NCBI RefSeq assembly: GCF_018860665.1
Contig: NZ_JAHKPK010000025.1
Location: 1 to 37,518 of the forward strand
DNA: 37,518 bases
Direction: 5' to 3'
Origin: Pacificibacter marinus
GTDB taxonomy: Bacteria; Pseudomonadota; Alphaproteobacteria; Rhodobacterales; Rhodobacteraceae
Made by a program: the position numbers and the translations under genes. Shown here in pieces: positions 16,804 through 24,937 of the stretch; the first letter of the stretch is position 1; the number at the start of each line of letters is the position of its first letter. The notes under the pieces are model-generated. The model was not told the origin of the DNA. It saw only the letters and a program-made list of their open reading frames with translations, and did not search any database.

Positions 16804-16910
16804 TAAGATGCAGTCAGCCTGAGCCTGTGATAACACTGGTCACAAGTATGAAACCTCCTAATGCATGACCCAAAGCCATCGCAATCGGAGGACCCAGTAG
16901 GAGAATTACG

Positions 16911-17621
16911 TTGCAAGACCAACCGTCGCCAACCACATCAAAACGTCCGCGTCTGAGTGTCGATGTCGCCAATCGACTGCGTAAAATGATTGATGATCGT
17001 CAATGGGTTGCCGGACAGCAGCTTCCCACCGAACTCAAGTTGATTGACATGTTTGGTGTCAGCCGCACTGTCATCCGCGAGGCCATTTCAGCCCTTGGTG
17101 CTGAAGGACTGGTCCAACCCCAACATGGTCGCGGCGTGTTTGTGGCTGAACACCTACCCACCCGCCCTTTTCGCTTTGGTGACACAAGTATCGATGAAAC
17201 CACACACATCCGCCAAAGCATGGAATTGCGGCTTGGGATCGAAACAGAGGCCGCAGCTCTGGCTGCAGCCCGCCGCACAGATGCAGAACTGGCCGAAATA
17301 AAACGCGCCCTAGACGCCATCAACCAGTTGAACGCTGAAAGCGTCGGAGGTGCCGCCGAAGACTTTCATTTCCATGTCAAAATTGCCGAAGCCACCCACA
17401 ACAGCTATCTTGTGGACTTCATGAATTTCTTAGGCACGCCCATCATCCCGCGCGTGGTTCTGCGCCTTGATTTTGGCGCAGAACGCGATGCCTTTTTTGA
17501 AGAGTTAATTGAACATCACAACGCGATCTATGATGCGATTGAGGCCCAAGATCCAGAAGCCGCAGCAACAGCGATGCGGGTTCATCTGTCACGTGGCTTG
17601 GTTGTAAACCGCGCAGTATAA
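16911..17621 (+). CDS. GntR family regulator, FadR/FCD type
   Basis: The protein has 236 aa. The N-terminal winged helix spans about 15-80 (LRKMIDDRQWVAGQQLPTEL, SRTVIREAISALGAEGLVQ, GRGVFVAE). The C-terminal all-helical FCD ligand domain has metal-binding histidine positions in FHFHVKIAEATHN and ELIEHHNAIYDAI. Such regulators sense small organic acids. The start is TTG at 16911 after AGGAG. It is divergent from the redoxin gene, its most likely target. The 189-base gap to the GST gene shows only a 45-codon open stretch on the minus strand that I could not assign. Confidence 0.9.
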   Translation: MQDQPSPTTSKRPRLSVDVANRLRKMIDDRQWVAGQQLPTELKLIDMFGVSRTVIREAISALGAEGLVQPQHGRGVFVAEHLPTRPFRFGDTSIDETTHIRQSMELRLGIETEAAALAAARRTDAELAEIKRALDAINQLNAESVGGAAEDFHFHVKIAEATHNSYLVDFMNFLGTPIIPRVVLRLDFGAERDAFFEELIEHHNAIYDAIEAQDPEAAATAMRVHLSRGLVVNRAV

Positions 17622-17810
17622 CGCAACGCCGCAGGCCCTCTTTCGAAAACACAGCCTCCCTTACAAAAGCGGCTGCATCACGTCGATAATGGCAGAACGT
17701 GCGGTACGCCCGCGTGTCACATGACGCAATGCCGCGACGCCGATCCAATAGCGCCGCGGCGAGAGTATGACACCTGTGCTGCCCAAAAGTTTAGCTCAGG
17801 TGCCATAGTG

Positions 17811-18434
17811 TTAAGCTGCAGCCATCAACGCGTCTTTGGCGCGCGCCTCATAGGCTTGCAAGGCAGGACCATCGATCGCTTCCCCCACGCGTTTGAGCCA
17901 CGCTTTGACTGTATCAAAGTCAGGCGTCAAATGCGGCGCCCATTGAAATGCAGAGGCCATAATCAGATCAGCCACAGTGATTTTATCGCCCACCAAGAAG
18001 GGCTTATCACCCAAACCTGTGAGGATTTGATCGCCCACTTCTTTCATTGTACGAAAGTTACTGACCATAATCGGATGGTCGATTTCGGCAAAATGCGTCA
18101 CCATCGCGGGCTCTAAAACGCCGCAATAATAGGTCATCCATGACAAGAATGTACCGCGCCCCGGCTGGCCAGATGCCACCCCCAAAGGACAGCCGTAAAG
18201 CTCGTCAAGGTACATCATGATGGCAGCGCTTTCGCGGATATGTTCGCCATCATCTGTGATCAAGTAAGGCACTTTGCCTTCTGGATGCGCGTTGCTTGGG
18301 TCAACATGACCAGAGCCGTCAGCTTTCACAACATCGACGTTGATCACTTTGATATCATCAAGTTTTCCCATCATCATAAGTTGGGCGATGACACGTGTCG
18401 CGCGGGTCTCTGGGGTGTAGTAAAGTGTTGGCAT
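17811..18434 (-). CDS. Glutathione S-transferase family protein
   Basis: The protein has 207 aa. The N-terminal thioredoxin fold begins MPTLYYTPETRATRV and has the cis-proline segment GKVPYLITDD followed by RESAAIMMYL, the glutathione-binding region. The C-terminal helical domain contains FLVGDKITVADLIMASAF, the usual GST capping motif. The substrate is unknown. The ATG at 18434 has GAGAGG upstream; longer forms reach into the divergent operator. It shares its promoter region with a WYL regulator. Confidence 0.9.
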   Translation of the reverse strand: MPTLYYTPETRATRVIAQLMMMGKLDDIKVINVDVVKADGSGHVDPSNAHPEGKVPYLITDDGEHIRESAAIMMYLDELYGCPLGVASGQPGRGTFLSWMTYYCGVLEPAMVTHFAEIDHPIMVSNFRTMKEVGDQILTGLGDKPFLVGDKITVADLIMASAFQWAPHLTPDFDTVKAWLKRVGEAIDGPALQAYEARAKDALMAAA

Positions 18435-18482
18435 GATTTGGCCTCTCATTTTTGGCTTTGCGTTATGTCGCCGTTGTGACAC

Positions 18483-18510
18483 CTTACTGCTGACAATTCC
18501 TGTCAGTAAG
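18483..18510. promoter_or_regulatory. Operator-like inverted repeat between GST and WYL genes
   Basis: CTTACTG (18483-18489) and CAGTAAG (18504-18510) are perfect inverted arms, with a nested CTGACA/TGTCAG pair. The repeat sits 49 bases upstream of the GST start and 19 bases before the regulator start, so one bound protein could block both. The regulator at 18529 is the obvious candidate. Confidence 0.6.
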
Positions 18511-18528
18511 TTTATGCGATAAAACCCT

Positions 18529-19251
18529 ATGGCCAAATCAGATCGACTGTTCAGATTGCTTCACCTTATTCGCGGATTGACTCCGCCAGTGACGGCCTCG
18601 CGATTGGCCGCCGCGATGGAGGTATCAGAGCGCACGATTTATCGCGACATCGACAGCCTGCGCGCAGCAGGGGCACAGATCGAAGGCGAGGCGGGATTGG
18701 GCTACACCATGACCGAAGACATCGCCTTGCCGCCGCAAACCTTTACACAATTGGAAATCGAGGCGCTGACTTTGGCCTTGTCAGATGTGAATCAACGCTG
18801 TGATCCCGCTTTGGCGGCGGCGGCCTCGGATGCTTTGACAAAAATTCTAGCCACCCTGCCTGAGCGCCAGCAACGCCAAGCCGCTCATGCCGTGAATTTG
18901 GTGCACCGGCTGCACCGTCCCGCGCCCCCTGCCATCGACATGAGCGTATTGCGCGAGGCGATGTGGGCCGAGGAGGCGCTGGATCTAACCTACACAGACG
19001 CAAAGGAAAATGTCACTCAGCGGCGCATTTATCCGCTGACGCTATCCTATCACGACCAAGCGGTCATGGTGCTGGCATGGTGCTGTACACGCCAAGATTT
19101 TCGCATGTTTCACACCACACGCATCTCGACCTACGCGCGCACCAGCGAAAGCTTTCGCCCCCGCCGCGTGCCGCTGTTGCGAGACTACATCACCCAGCTG
19201 CGGGCCCGTGATGCCAAACATGGCGTCAGGCCGCTACCAGATCGTCGGTAA
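18529..19251 (+). CDS. YafY-type HTH/WYL transcriptional regulator
   Basis: The protein has 240 aa. The N-terminal DeoR-like winged helix (RLFRLLHLIRG, SRLAAAMEVSERTIYRDIDSLRAAG) is followed by a helical linker and a WYL domain in the C-terminal half (LDLTYTDAKENVTQRRIYPL, VMVLAWCCTRQDFRMF). WYL domains bind nucleotide or small ligands. The ATG at 18529 lies right after the operator repeat, suggesting autoregulation. It is divergent from GST, its likely target, and convergent with arsH. Confidence 0.9.
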   Translation: MAKSDRLFRLLHLIRGLTPPVTASRLAAAMEVSERTIYRDIDSLRAAGAQIEGEAGLGYTMTEDIALPPQTFTQLEIEALTLALSDVNQRCDPALAAAASDALTKILATLPERQQRQAAHAVNLVHRLHRPAPPAIDMSVLREAMWAEEALDLTYTDAKENVTQRRIYPLTLSYHDQAVMVLAWCCTRQDFRMFHTTRISTYARTSESFRPRRVPLLRDYITQLRARDAKHGVRPLPDRR

Positions 19252-19260
19252 AATGTGCTG

Positions 19261-19989
19261 TTAGCTTACCGCTTGCTTTAGATTGACGCGGTCAATCAAG
19301 GCCTGCGCGCTTTCCACACGTTCGGAATAGCGATCCGTCAACGCAGGACGCGCACGGGTCATATAGGTAAATTTGACCAGCTCCTCCATCACATCTGTGA
19401 TCCGCATCAAATAGGGCGAAGGCTTCATCCGCCCCGCTTCGTCGAATTCATTCCATGCCTTGGCCACAGAGGACTGATTGGGAATGGTCACCATCCGCAT
19501 CCAGCGCCCCAAAATGCGCATTTGATTGACTGCGTTAAAGCTTTGCGAGCCACCACAAACCTGCATCACCGCCAGCGTTTTGCCTTGGGTTGGTCGCACG
19601 GCGCCCATGGATAGCGGAATCCAGTCGATTTGTGCCTTTAGAATACCTGTCATCGCGCCGTGGCGTTCAGGGCTAGACCAGACCATACCTTCAGACCATT
19701 CGGCCAATTCGCGCAGCTCAACCACTTTCGGATGATCGGGATCGCAAGCATCAGGCAGAGGCAGATCGCGTGGGTCAAAGATTTTGACCTCGCAACCATA
19801 CCACCGCAACAAACGTGCCGCTTCTTCGGCGGCCAAACGCGAAAAGGACCGACCCCGCAGGGAACCGTAGAGCACCAAAATACGCGGCGCATGGCCGTCG
19901 TCTTTCGCTCCAGCATAGTCACGCCAGTCAATCGACTTGAGTTGAGCTTCATCAACGGCGGGCAAAGTATCAGTTGCGGTCATTGTCAT
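19261..19989 (-). CDS. arsH: Arsenical resistance flavoprotein ArsH
   Basis: The 242-aa protein is the usual length. The NADPH-dependent FMN-binding fold shows [20 protein letters not shown] for the flavin phosphate, then [21 protein letters not shown] and [17 protein letters not shown], characteristic of ArsH. It oxidises trivalent organoarsenicals such as methylarsenite to the less toxic pentavalent form. It is the last gene of arsR-arsC-arsH and overlaps arsC by 4 bases. Confidence 0.95.
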   Translation of the reverse strand: MTMTATDTLPAVDEAQLKSIDWRDYAGAKDDGHAPRILVLYGSLRGRSFSRLAAEEAARLLRWYGCEVKIFDPRDLPLPDACDPDHPKVVELRELAEWSEGMVWSSPERHGAMTGILKAQIDWIPLSMGAVRPTQGKTLAVMQVCGGSQSFNAVNQMRILGRWMRMVTIPNQSSVAKAWNEFDEAGRMKPSPYLMRITDVMEELVKFTYMTRARPALTDRYSERVESAQALIDRVNLKQAVS

Positions 19990-20381
19990 GGTGTCACGAC
20001 CTCGCCGTCTTCTTTTGTGTAGCTCGCAGGCGGGTTTTCCATAATTGTAAAGACTTTTTCAGAAGGTCGGCACAGCGCGGTACCTTTTGATGTGACGACA
20101 AATGGTCGATTGATCAAAATCGGGTGCTGCATCATCGCGTCTAAAATCACCTCATCCGAAACGCTTCCATCGCGTAGACCCAAGTCTTCGGCCTCTTTCT
20201 GTTTGGCGCGCATCGCAGAACGTGGTGTTTCGCCAGCCTCTTTGATCATCGCGACCAATTCTTCCCGCGTTGGTGGTGTTTTCAGATATTCAATCACCTC
20301 GATCTCTTCGCCTGCGCTTTGCAATATTGCGAGCGTATTACGCGAAGTGCCGCATCTTGGATTGTGGTATATTTTAGTCAT
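19986..20381 (-). CDS. arsC: Arsenate reductase, glutaredoxin-coupled
   Basis: The 131-aa protein has the catalytic Cys10 in [15 protein letters not shown], the classical ArsC signature. Later come [14 protein letters not shown] and [21 protein letters not shown], which hold the conserved arginine-rich anion site. It reduces arsenate to arsenite with glutathione and glutaredoxin. It overlaps both arsR and arsH, so the three are one transcript. Confidence 0.95.
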   Translation of the reverse strand: MTKIYHNPRCGTSRNTLAILQSAGEEIEVIEYLKTPPTREELVAMIKEAGETPRSAMRAKQKEAEDLGLRDGSVSDEVILDAMMQHPILINRPFVVTSKGTALCRPSEKVFTIMENPPASYTKEDGEVVTP

Positions 20382-20749
20382 GATTTCAGGTCCTTAGGCG
20401 AATTATTTGATGTTACACCACAACAAGGCGCAACCATATTGATCACAGGGGCGCAAGCCTCTGGCGCGCCACCGCAGCAGTCTTCCAGCATGAACCGCAG
20501 CAGGGCATTTAACCCATCCATGTTCGAACGATAAATGATGCTGCGCCCAGCCCGCGTGCTGGTGATCAGCCCCGCTTGCGCAAGGTGCGACAGGTTTTGC
20601 GAGGTGGTGTTGGCCTTGGCGTTCAGCGCTGTGGCGATATCGCCGGCCGCCATACCTTGAGGGCCGGCTTTGATAAGCAGCCGGAATGCCTCAAGTCGTA
20701 AGGGCTGGCTGAGAGCTGCGAAGGCTGTGAGAGCTTGATAAGTATCCAT
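20378..20749 (-). CDS. arsR: ArsR family repressor
   Basis: The 123-aa winged-helix protein has its recognition region at NTTSQNLSHLAQAGLITS and a wing at RAGRSIIYRSN. It lacks the ELCVCDL metal site of the E. coli repressor. Instead it has a cysteine-rich C-terminus (C91, C92, C99, C109, C110; DCCGGAPEAC and PCCG), which probably binds arsenite or another thiophilic metalloid. An inverted repeat starts 2 bases upstream of the start codon. Confidence 0.93.
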   Translation of the reverse strand: MDTYQALTAFAALSQPLRLEAFRLLIKAGPQGMAAGDIATALNAKANTTSQNLSHLAQAGLITSTRAGRSIIYRSNMDGLNALLRFMLEDCCGGAPEACAPVINMVAPCCGVTSNNSPKDLKS

Positions 20750-20751
20750 AC

Positions 20752-20767
20752 TTCATGAAATAATGAA
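20752..20767. promoter_or_regulatory. Probable ArsR operator
   Basis: TTCAT (20752-20756) and ATGAA (20763-20767) form a short inverted repeat just upstream of arsR, the standard position for autoregulation of ars operons. Short arms keep the confidence moderate. Confidence 0.5.
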
Positions 20768-20840
20768 TTGACGCCAATTTGGCAAGGCATCTTTTGCGCT
20801 GTTTAGAGATTTTCAACACATAACTGCCACCCTATGGCTT

Positions 20841-20930
20841 ATGAAAACCCTGCTGCCAGCGATTCCCTTACCAACCACAGAGCTCTTGATCGGCCTGCCC
20901 CTTATCTTGATGTTGATATTGGGCACCTGA
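20841..20930 (+). CDS. Possible 29-aa hydrophobic peptide or metY leader peptide
   Basis: A short ATG-to-TGA frame encodes a peptide with an N-terminal lysine (MKTLLPAIPLP), then TTELLIGLPLILMLILGT, which could form one membrane segment. The ribosome-binding site is poor. The last third of the ORF lies in a predicted hairpin: GGCCTGCCC (20892-20900) can pair with GGGCA and GGCC (20921-20934), with the stop-codon region bulged out. It ends 61 bases before metY. It may be a small protein, a leader peptide, or not translated. Confidence 0.3.
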   Translation: MKTLLPAIPLPTTELLIGLPLILMLILGT

Positions 20931-20991
20931 GGCCATTGTAATGCCTTCATCTGTGACCTAGTTTTACGCGACCGTCATTGAGGAGGACACC

Positions 20992-22269
20992 ATGACAGAA
21001 CGCAAACAAGGCTTCGACACCCTACAGGTTCACGCAGGCACAGGCCCCGATCCAGCCACCGGCGCACGTCAAGTGCCGATTTACCAAACCACAGCCTATG
21101 AATTTCGTGATGCAGACCACGCAGCGAAATTGTTCAACTTGGAGGAAGTCGGCTACATCTATTCGCGCCTGACCAATCCAACAGTGGCAGCATTGCAAAA
21201 CCGCATCGCAGCGCTTGAAGGCGGTGTGGGCGCTGTTTGTTGCTCATCTGGCCACGCGGCACAAATTATGGCGCTGTTCCCGCTCATGCAGCCAGGAACA
21301 AATATCGTTGCATCTACAAGACTTTATGGTGGCACGTTGACGCAATTCAGTCAGACATTCAAACGCTTTGGCTGGTCTGCGACATTTGTGGATTTCGACG
21401 ATCTGGACGCCGTGAAAGCAGCGATTGACGACAACACCCGCGCGATTTTCTGTGAAACCATCGCCAACCCCGGCGGCTATATCACCGACCTTGATGCAGT
21501 GTCCGTAATCGCTAAAGACGCAGGCATTCCACTGATCGTCGACAACACCACCGCCACGCCTTACTTATGTCGCCCGTTTGAGCATGGCGCCACTTTGGTA
21601 GTGCATTCGACCACGAAATACATGACCGGCAACGGCACTGTGACCGGCGGTTGTGTGGTGGATTCGGGCAATTTCGACTGGATGGCTTCCGACAAATTCC
21701 CGTCCCTTAGCCAGCCTGAGCCTGCCTACCACGGCTTGTGCTTTGGCGCGGCTCTAGGCCCTATGGCATTCACCTTCCACGGCATCGCCATCGGTCTGCG
21801 CGATCTCGGCATGACCATGAACCCCCAAGGCGCACATTACACGCTGATGGGCATTGAAACTCTGTCCTTGCGCATGCAACGCCATGTGGAAAACGCCGCT
21901 CAAGTCGCCGAATGGCTGGAAAAAGACCCCCGTGTTGAGGCCGTGACCTACGCAGGACTGGACTCGTCGCCCTATAAAGAGCGCATGTCACGCATCTGTC
22001 CCAAAGGCGCAGGCGGGCTGTTCACCGTGGCGCTCAAAGGCGGCTATGACGCTTGTGTGGCGACCGTGGATAAAATGGAGCTGTTCTCCCACGTGGCCAA
22101 CTTGGGCGACACGCGGTCTTTGGTGATCCACCCAGCGTCCACAACGCACCGCCAACTGTCCGAGGCCGAGCAAGTGAAAGCCGGAGCCTCACCAAATGTC
22201 TTGCGCCTGTCCATCGGCATTGAAGATGTGGCGGATATTATTGCGGATTTGGATCAAGCTATGGCGTAA
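20992..22269 (+). CDS. metY: O-acetylhomoserine aminocarboxypropyltransferase (sulfhydrylase)
   Basis: The 425-aa PLP enzyme belongs to the Cys/Met metabolism family. It has the family N-terminus FDTLQVHAGTGPDPATGARQVPIYQTTAY, the YSRLTNPT motif, SSGHAA, IVDNTTATPYLCRP, and the PLP-binding lysine K209 in VVHSTTKYMTG. The SHVANLGDTRSLVIHPASTTH segment is typical of this subgroup. It makes homocysteine from O-acetylhomoserine and sulfide, or methionine from methanethiol. The start has GAGGAGG 5 bases upstream. No classical SAM-II aptamer was recognised in the leader by eye. Confidence 0.95.
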   Translation: MTERKQGFDTLQVHAGTGPDPATGARQVPIYQTTAYEFRDADHAAKLFNLEEVGYIYSRLTNPTVAALQNRIAALEGGVGAVCCSSGHAAQIMALFPLMQPGTNIVASTRLYGGTLTQFSQTFKRFGWSATFVDFDDLDAVKAAIDDNTRAIFCETIANPGGYITDLDAVSVIAKDAGIPLIVDNTTATPYLCRPFEHGATLVVHSTTKYMTGNGTVTGGCVVDSGNFDWMASDKFPSLSQPEPAYHGLCFGAALGPMAFTFHGIAIGLRDLGMTMNPQGAHYTLMGIETLSLRMQRHVENAAQVAEWLEKDPRVEAVTYAGLDSSPYKERMSRICPKGAGGLFTVALKGGYDACVATVDKMELFSHVANLGDTRSLVIHPASTTHRQLSEAEQVKAGASPNVLRLSIGIEDVADIIADLDQAMA

Positions 22270-22289
22270 GCTCCTAGCTTAGAAACAAC

Positions 22290-22320
22290 AAAACCCGCTC
22301 TCATCTTGAGGGCGGGTTTT
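22290..22320 (+). terminator. Rho-independent terminator of metY
   Basis: AAAACCCGC (22290-22298) pairs with GCGGGTTTT (22312-22320), with CTCA/TGAG continuing the stem around a 3-base loop, and T's follow. It is a strong hairpin and isolates metY from the next gene. Confidence 0.92.
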
Positions 22321-22438
22321 TCCATTTGGATTTAGAACACTTCTGTAGACTTTTGTGATTTCATCTGAGTCAGCGATATTGACCGCTCAGCTGACTAATA
22401 ATCCATGTTATGGTATGATTGTAGACAAAGGGGATTAC

Positions 22439-23338
22439 ATGTCTGAACCAATCTATCATCACTATATTTCAAACTTTTACTTGAAACAGTTTGCCCGACC
22501 AGCTGGAAAAAAAAGCTTTAAGATACATGAATTTGATAAATTATTAGGCAAGATTAGTCCCAAAAAACGTACTTCCGAAACAGGTGGGAAGGATCACTTT
22601 AATAAGTCATTTTCAAAAACTGATCCCAATGACATAGAAAAAATTTACGCTCGAAAGATCGAGACACCTGCAGGAGCAGCACTTAAACGAATATTGGATG
22701 CCAAGGCAATTACGTCCGAAGTAGATTTAAACGACGTACTACTATTTTTCGCCATGACTACGGCACGCAATCCTAAGCGGCGGAGTCAGAATGAGGACCC
22801 TATGCGTAAACTAGATGGGCTCCTAATCAGGTCGGCACTGGGCGAAGACGGCGCTAGTATATTGGAACAGCGGGTGAGCAGAGATCTCTTATCAGAAGAG
22901 CATGTTGAAATGGAGTTGTCACAAATTCTCCCAATTTTTCAAAGTCTAACTTCCAAGAGTTGGACACTCCTAGAGTCTGAGGGTGGTGAGTTCATAACTT
23001 CTGACGACCCGTTGCAGATCATTCATGCCAACGAAGCCCCGCCATGGGGTTTTAAGAGCAATGGGGCCGTCCTATATGCACCGCTCAGCGCTGAGTTTGC
23101 TATTATGGGACTGAGCAACAAAGTTGGCCCCCCAAAAATGCCGTTCAGTAAGCGGCATGTTGCGGGGCTTAACCTGCAAACCGTTCTTTCAGCACATCAC
23201 TACGTTTACTATAAATCAGATAACTTCTATATCGTTGAAGATAGTCTGAATAAGGTCACCAGGTGGTCAGAAAATATGGCTAACCGGTACATTGAAAAAT
23301 TGGATTTTGACGCACACGGAAATTCATCCGCTATCTAA
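22439..23338 (+). CDS. DUF4238 protein, probably acquired
   Basis: The 299-aa protein has the N-terminal signature of the DUF4238 family: EPIYHHYISNFYLKQFAR (residues about 3-20), followed by a KIHEFDK strand. Later features are a helical region with FFAMTTARNPKRR and a FITSDDPLQIIH segment followed by YAPLSAEFAIMG, also typical. Biochemical function is unknown for the family. The ATG at 22439 is chosen (AAAGGGG 6 bases upstream) over an in-frame start at 22355. The gene is visibly more AT-rich than its neighbours, uses rarer codons and stands alone between metY and the ccm cluster, so recent transfer is likely. Confidence 0.78.
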   Translation: MSEPIYHHYISNFYLKQFARPAGKKSFKIHEFDKLLGKISPKKRTSETGGKDHFNKSFSKTDPNDIEKIYARKIETPAGAALKRILDAKAITSEVDLNDVLLFFAMTTARNPKRRSQNEDPMRKLDGLLIRSALGEDGASILEQRVSRDLLSEEHVEMELSQILPIFQSLTSKSWTLLESEGGEFITSDDPLQIIHANEAPPWGFKSNGAVLYAPLSAEFAIMGLSNKVGPPKMPFSKRHVAGLNLQTVLSAHHYVYYKSDNFYIVEDSLNKVTRWSENMANRYIEKLDFDAHGNSSAI

Positions 23339-23404
23339 TCGATACTGAATATCTTTTCACCAAATACAGCATTCGCAAATCTTTGCCGCTTGCAACCTAT
23401 CCCC

Positions 23405-23944
23405 CTACTCAGCCGCCTTGGCAATCTCGGACTTGATATACTTGTCCATGATCTCAACTGTAATCGGCCCTGCAAAGCGGTAGGTGATTTCGCCCTCGGC
23501 ATTCAAAATATAGGTCTCTGGCACGCCGTAGAGGCCCCATTCAAGCGCTGTGCGGCCCGGTTCATCTGCGCCGATGGCGGTGTATGGATTGCCGAGGTCA
23601 GCCAAGAACCCAACAGCCGCATCGGCTTTGTCTTTGTAGTTGATGCCATAGATCGTCACGCCCTCGCCCGCCATGGTCTCAAGCTGCGGATGCTCGGCAC
23701 GGCAGGGCGCGCACCAAGAGGCCCAGTAGTTCACGAGTTTGACGCCACCCGTGCGCAGCATGTCATCACTCAGCGGCGCGAGATCGCCAAGGCGCGTCAC
23801 TTGCGCAATAGAGGGCGCGTCTTTGCCCGCTTTGGCAGAGGGCAGCTGATCTGGGTCTTCGCGGTTCATGCCATAAATAAACAGGCTGGCCAGCCCAACG
23901 AATAAGACGGGCGGCAAGGCCATGAGAGGGGAAAATTTAGCCAT
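23405..23944 (-). CDS. ccmG: Thiol:disulfide interchange protein CcmG/DsbE
   Basis: The protein has 179 aa. An N-terminal membrane anchor (about 7-25) is followed by a periplasmic thioredoxin domain with the redox motif W77-C-A-P-C81, then YGINYKDKADAA, the acidic-loop segment typical of CcmG, and GVPETYILNAEG with the cis-proline. It keeps apocytochrome c or CcmH thiols reduced for haem attachment. It overlaps ccmD and ends the ccmABCDG run; ccmE, F and H are not in the window. Confidence 0.95.
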   Translation of the reverse strand: MAKFSPLMALPPVLFVGLASLFIYGMNREDPDQLPSAKAGKDAPSIAQVTRLGDLAPLSDDMLRTGGVKLVNYWASWCAPCRAEHPQLETMAGEGVTIYGINYKDKADAAVGFLADLGNPYTAIGADEPGRTALEWGLYGVPETYILNAEGEITYRFAGPITVEIMDKYIKSEIAKAAE

Positions 23945-24095
23945 TGGTTTTGCGGCGCTCCTCGGCAGCTTGTAGACGTTTTTTGATACGGGCAGCGCGG
24001 ATCAGCGACAGCGCGATCAGCCCCCCCAGCAACACGAATGTGATCCCGTAGGCGGCGAAAACATCGCCTGCGTATTTCCCCAGATCAGGCATCAT
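23937..24095 (-). CDS. ccmD: Haem exporter protein CcmD
   Basis: This short gene encodes 52 aa: MMPDLGKYAGDVFAAYGI, one membrane helix (TFVLLGGLIALSLIRA), then a basic cytoplasmic tail (RIKKRLQAAEERRK). This is the standard CcmD pattern. CcmD holds haem-loaded CcmE to the CcmABC complex and helps release it. It overlaps ccmC at its start (ATGA) and ccmG at its end; a second ATG one codon downstream (24092) is equally possible. Confidence 0.9.
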   Translation of the reverse strand: MMPDLGKYAGDVFAAYGITFVLLGGLIALSLIRAARIKKRLQAAEERRKTNG

Positions 24096-24826
24096 CCTTG
24101 AACCCTTTCGCGCATCTCAATAGCGTGCAGGCGGCGCGCGCGAATTTCTGTGCGCGTGCGCAGCAATACCAGCGCCAAGAACAATAATACAAAGCCCGCG
24201 AGCGCCACCAAGGCTGGATACCAAAACACATCTGCGACGTTTTCCGCCTTGTCCAACGACAAGGACGCACCTTGATGCAAGCCTTGGTTCCAGAAATTCA
24301 CAGCATAGCGTGACAGAACGGCAAAGACAGACCCGACAAGGCATAGGACTGAGGTGAGATCAGCGGCTGTGTCGGGGTCTTCGATGGCTTCCCAGAGCGC
24401 TAAGTAGCCGACATAAAACAAAAATAGGATCAAAAAGGACGTCAGACGCGGATCCCATTCCCAATAAGTGCCCCACATTGGCTTGCCCCAAATCGCGCCG
24501 GATGCCAGCGCGATTAAGGTCATCACCATGCCCACAGGGGCCGCGGCCTTGGCTGCCAGTACAGACACATGATGACGGCGTATCAGCCAGATCAAGGAGG
24601 CAATCAGCATCATCAGCCATGCATTGATGGCGATCATGGCAGAGGGCACATGGATATAGAAAATCTTCACAGTGGCGCCTTGGCGGTAATCATCAGGGGT
24701 GAAAAAGAACCCCCAAATAAGCCCCGCTAAAAACAGCACAGCCGCAAAAATGGAGATGACAGGCAAAGCCTTGTCCGTCCAAGTCATAAACTTGCGCGGA
24801 TTTGCCCATTCCCAAAGTGACGCCAT
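24092..24826 (-). CDS. ccmC: Haem transporter permease CcmC
   Basis: The 244-aa protein has six membrane segments. The WWD-domain motif WGTYWEWDPRLT lies at about 118-129, between periplasmic histidines (HVPSA near 59, and in a later loop) that bind haem. CcmC presents haem to CcmE. It follows ccmB after a 111-base gap that shows no other gene. Confidence 0.95.
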   Translation of the reverse strand: MASLWEWANPRKFMTWTDKALPVISIFAAVLFLAGLIWGFFFTPDDYRQGATVKIFYIHVPSAMIAINAWLMMLIASLIWLIRRHHVSVLAAKAAAPVGMVMTLIALASGAIWGKPMWGTYWEWDPRLTSFLILFLFYVGYLALWEAIEDPDTAADLTSVLCLVGSVFAVLSRYAVNFWNQGLHQGASLSLDKAENVADVFWYPALVALAGFVLLFLALVLLRTRTEIRARRLHAIEMRERVQG

Positions 24827-24937
24827 GTGTTTCTCCCCGATTTGACGCTCACCTTAGGGGGTCGCGCCGGTGTTCTCAACTCAACATCGCGTTATAGCGT
24901 TTTGTCGCATTCCTGCTCAGATATAAGGCAGAATGCT

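Noticed and set aside
17661-17795. A 45-codon open stretch on the minus strand between the GntR and GST genes (ends in ARSAIIDVMQPLL)
   Set aside because: It reads somewhat like protein but has no ATG, no ribosome-binding site and no recognisable family. It may be a short gene remnant, but the evidence is too thin to list it as a gene.
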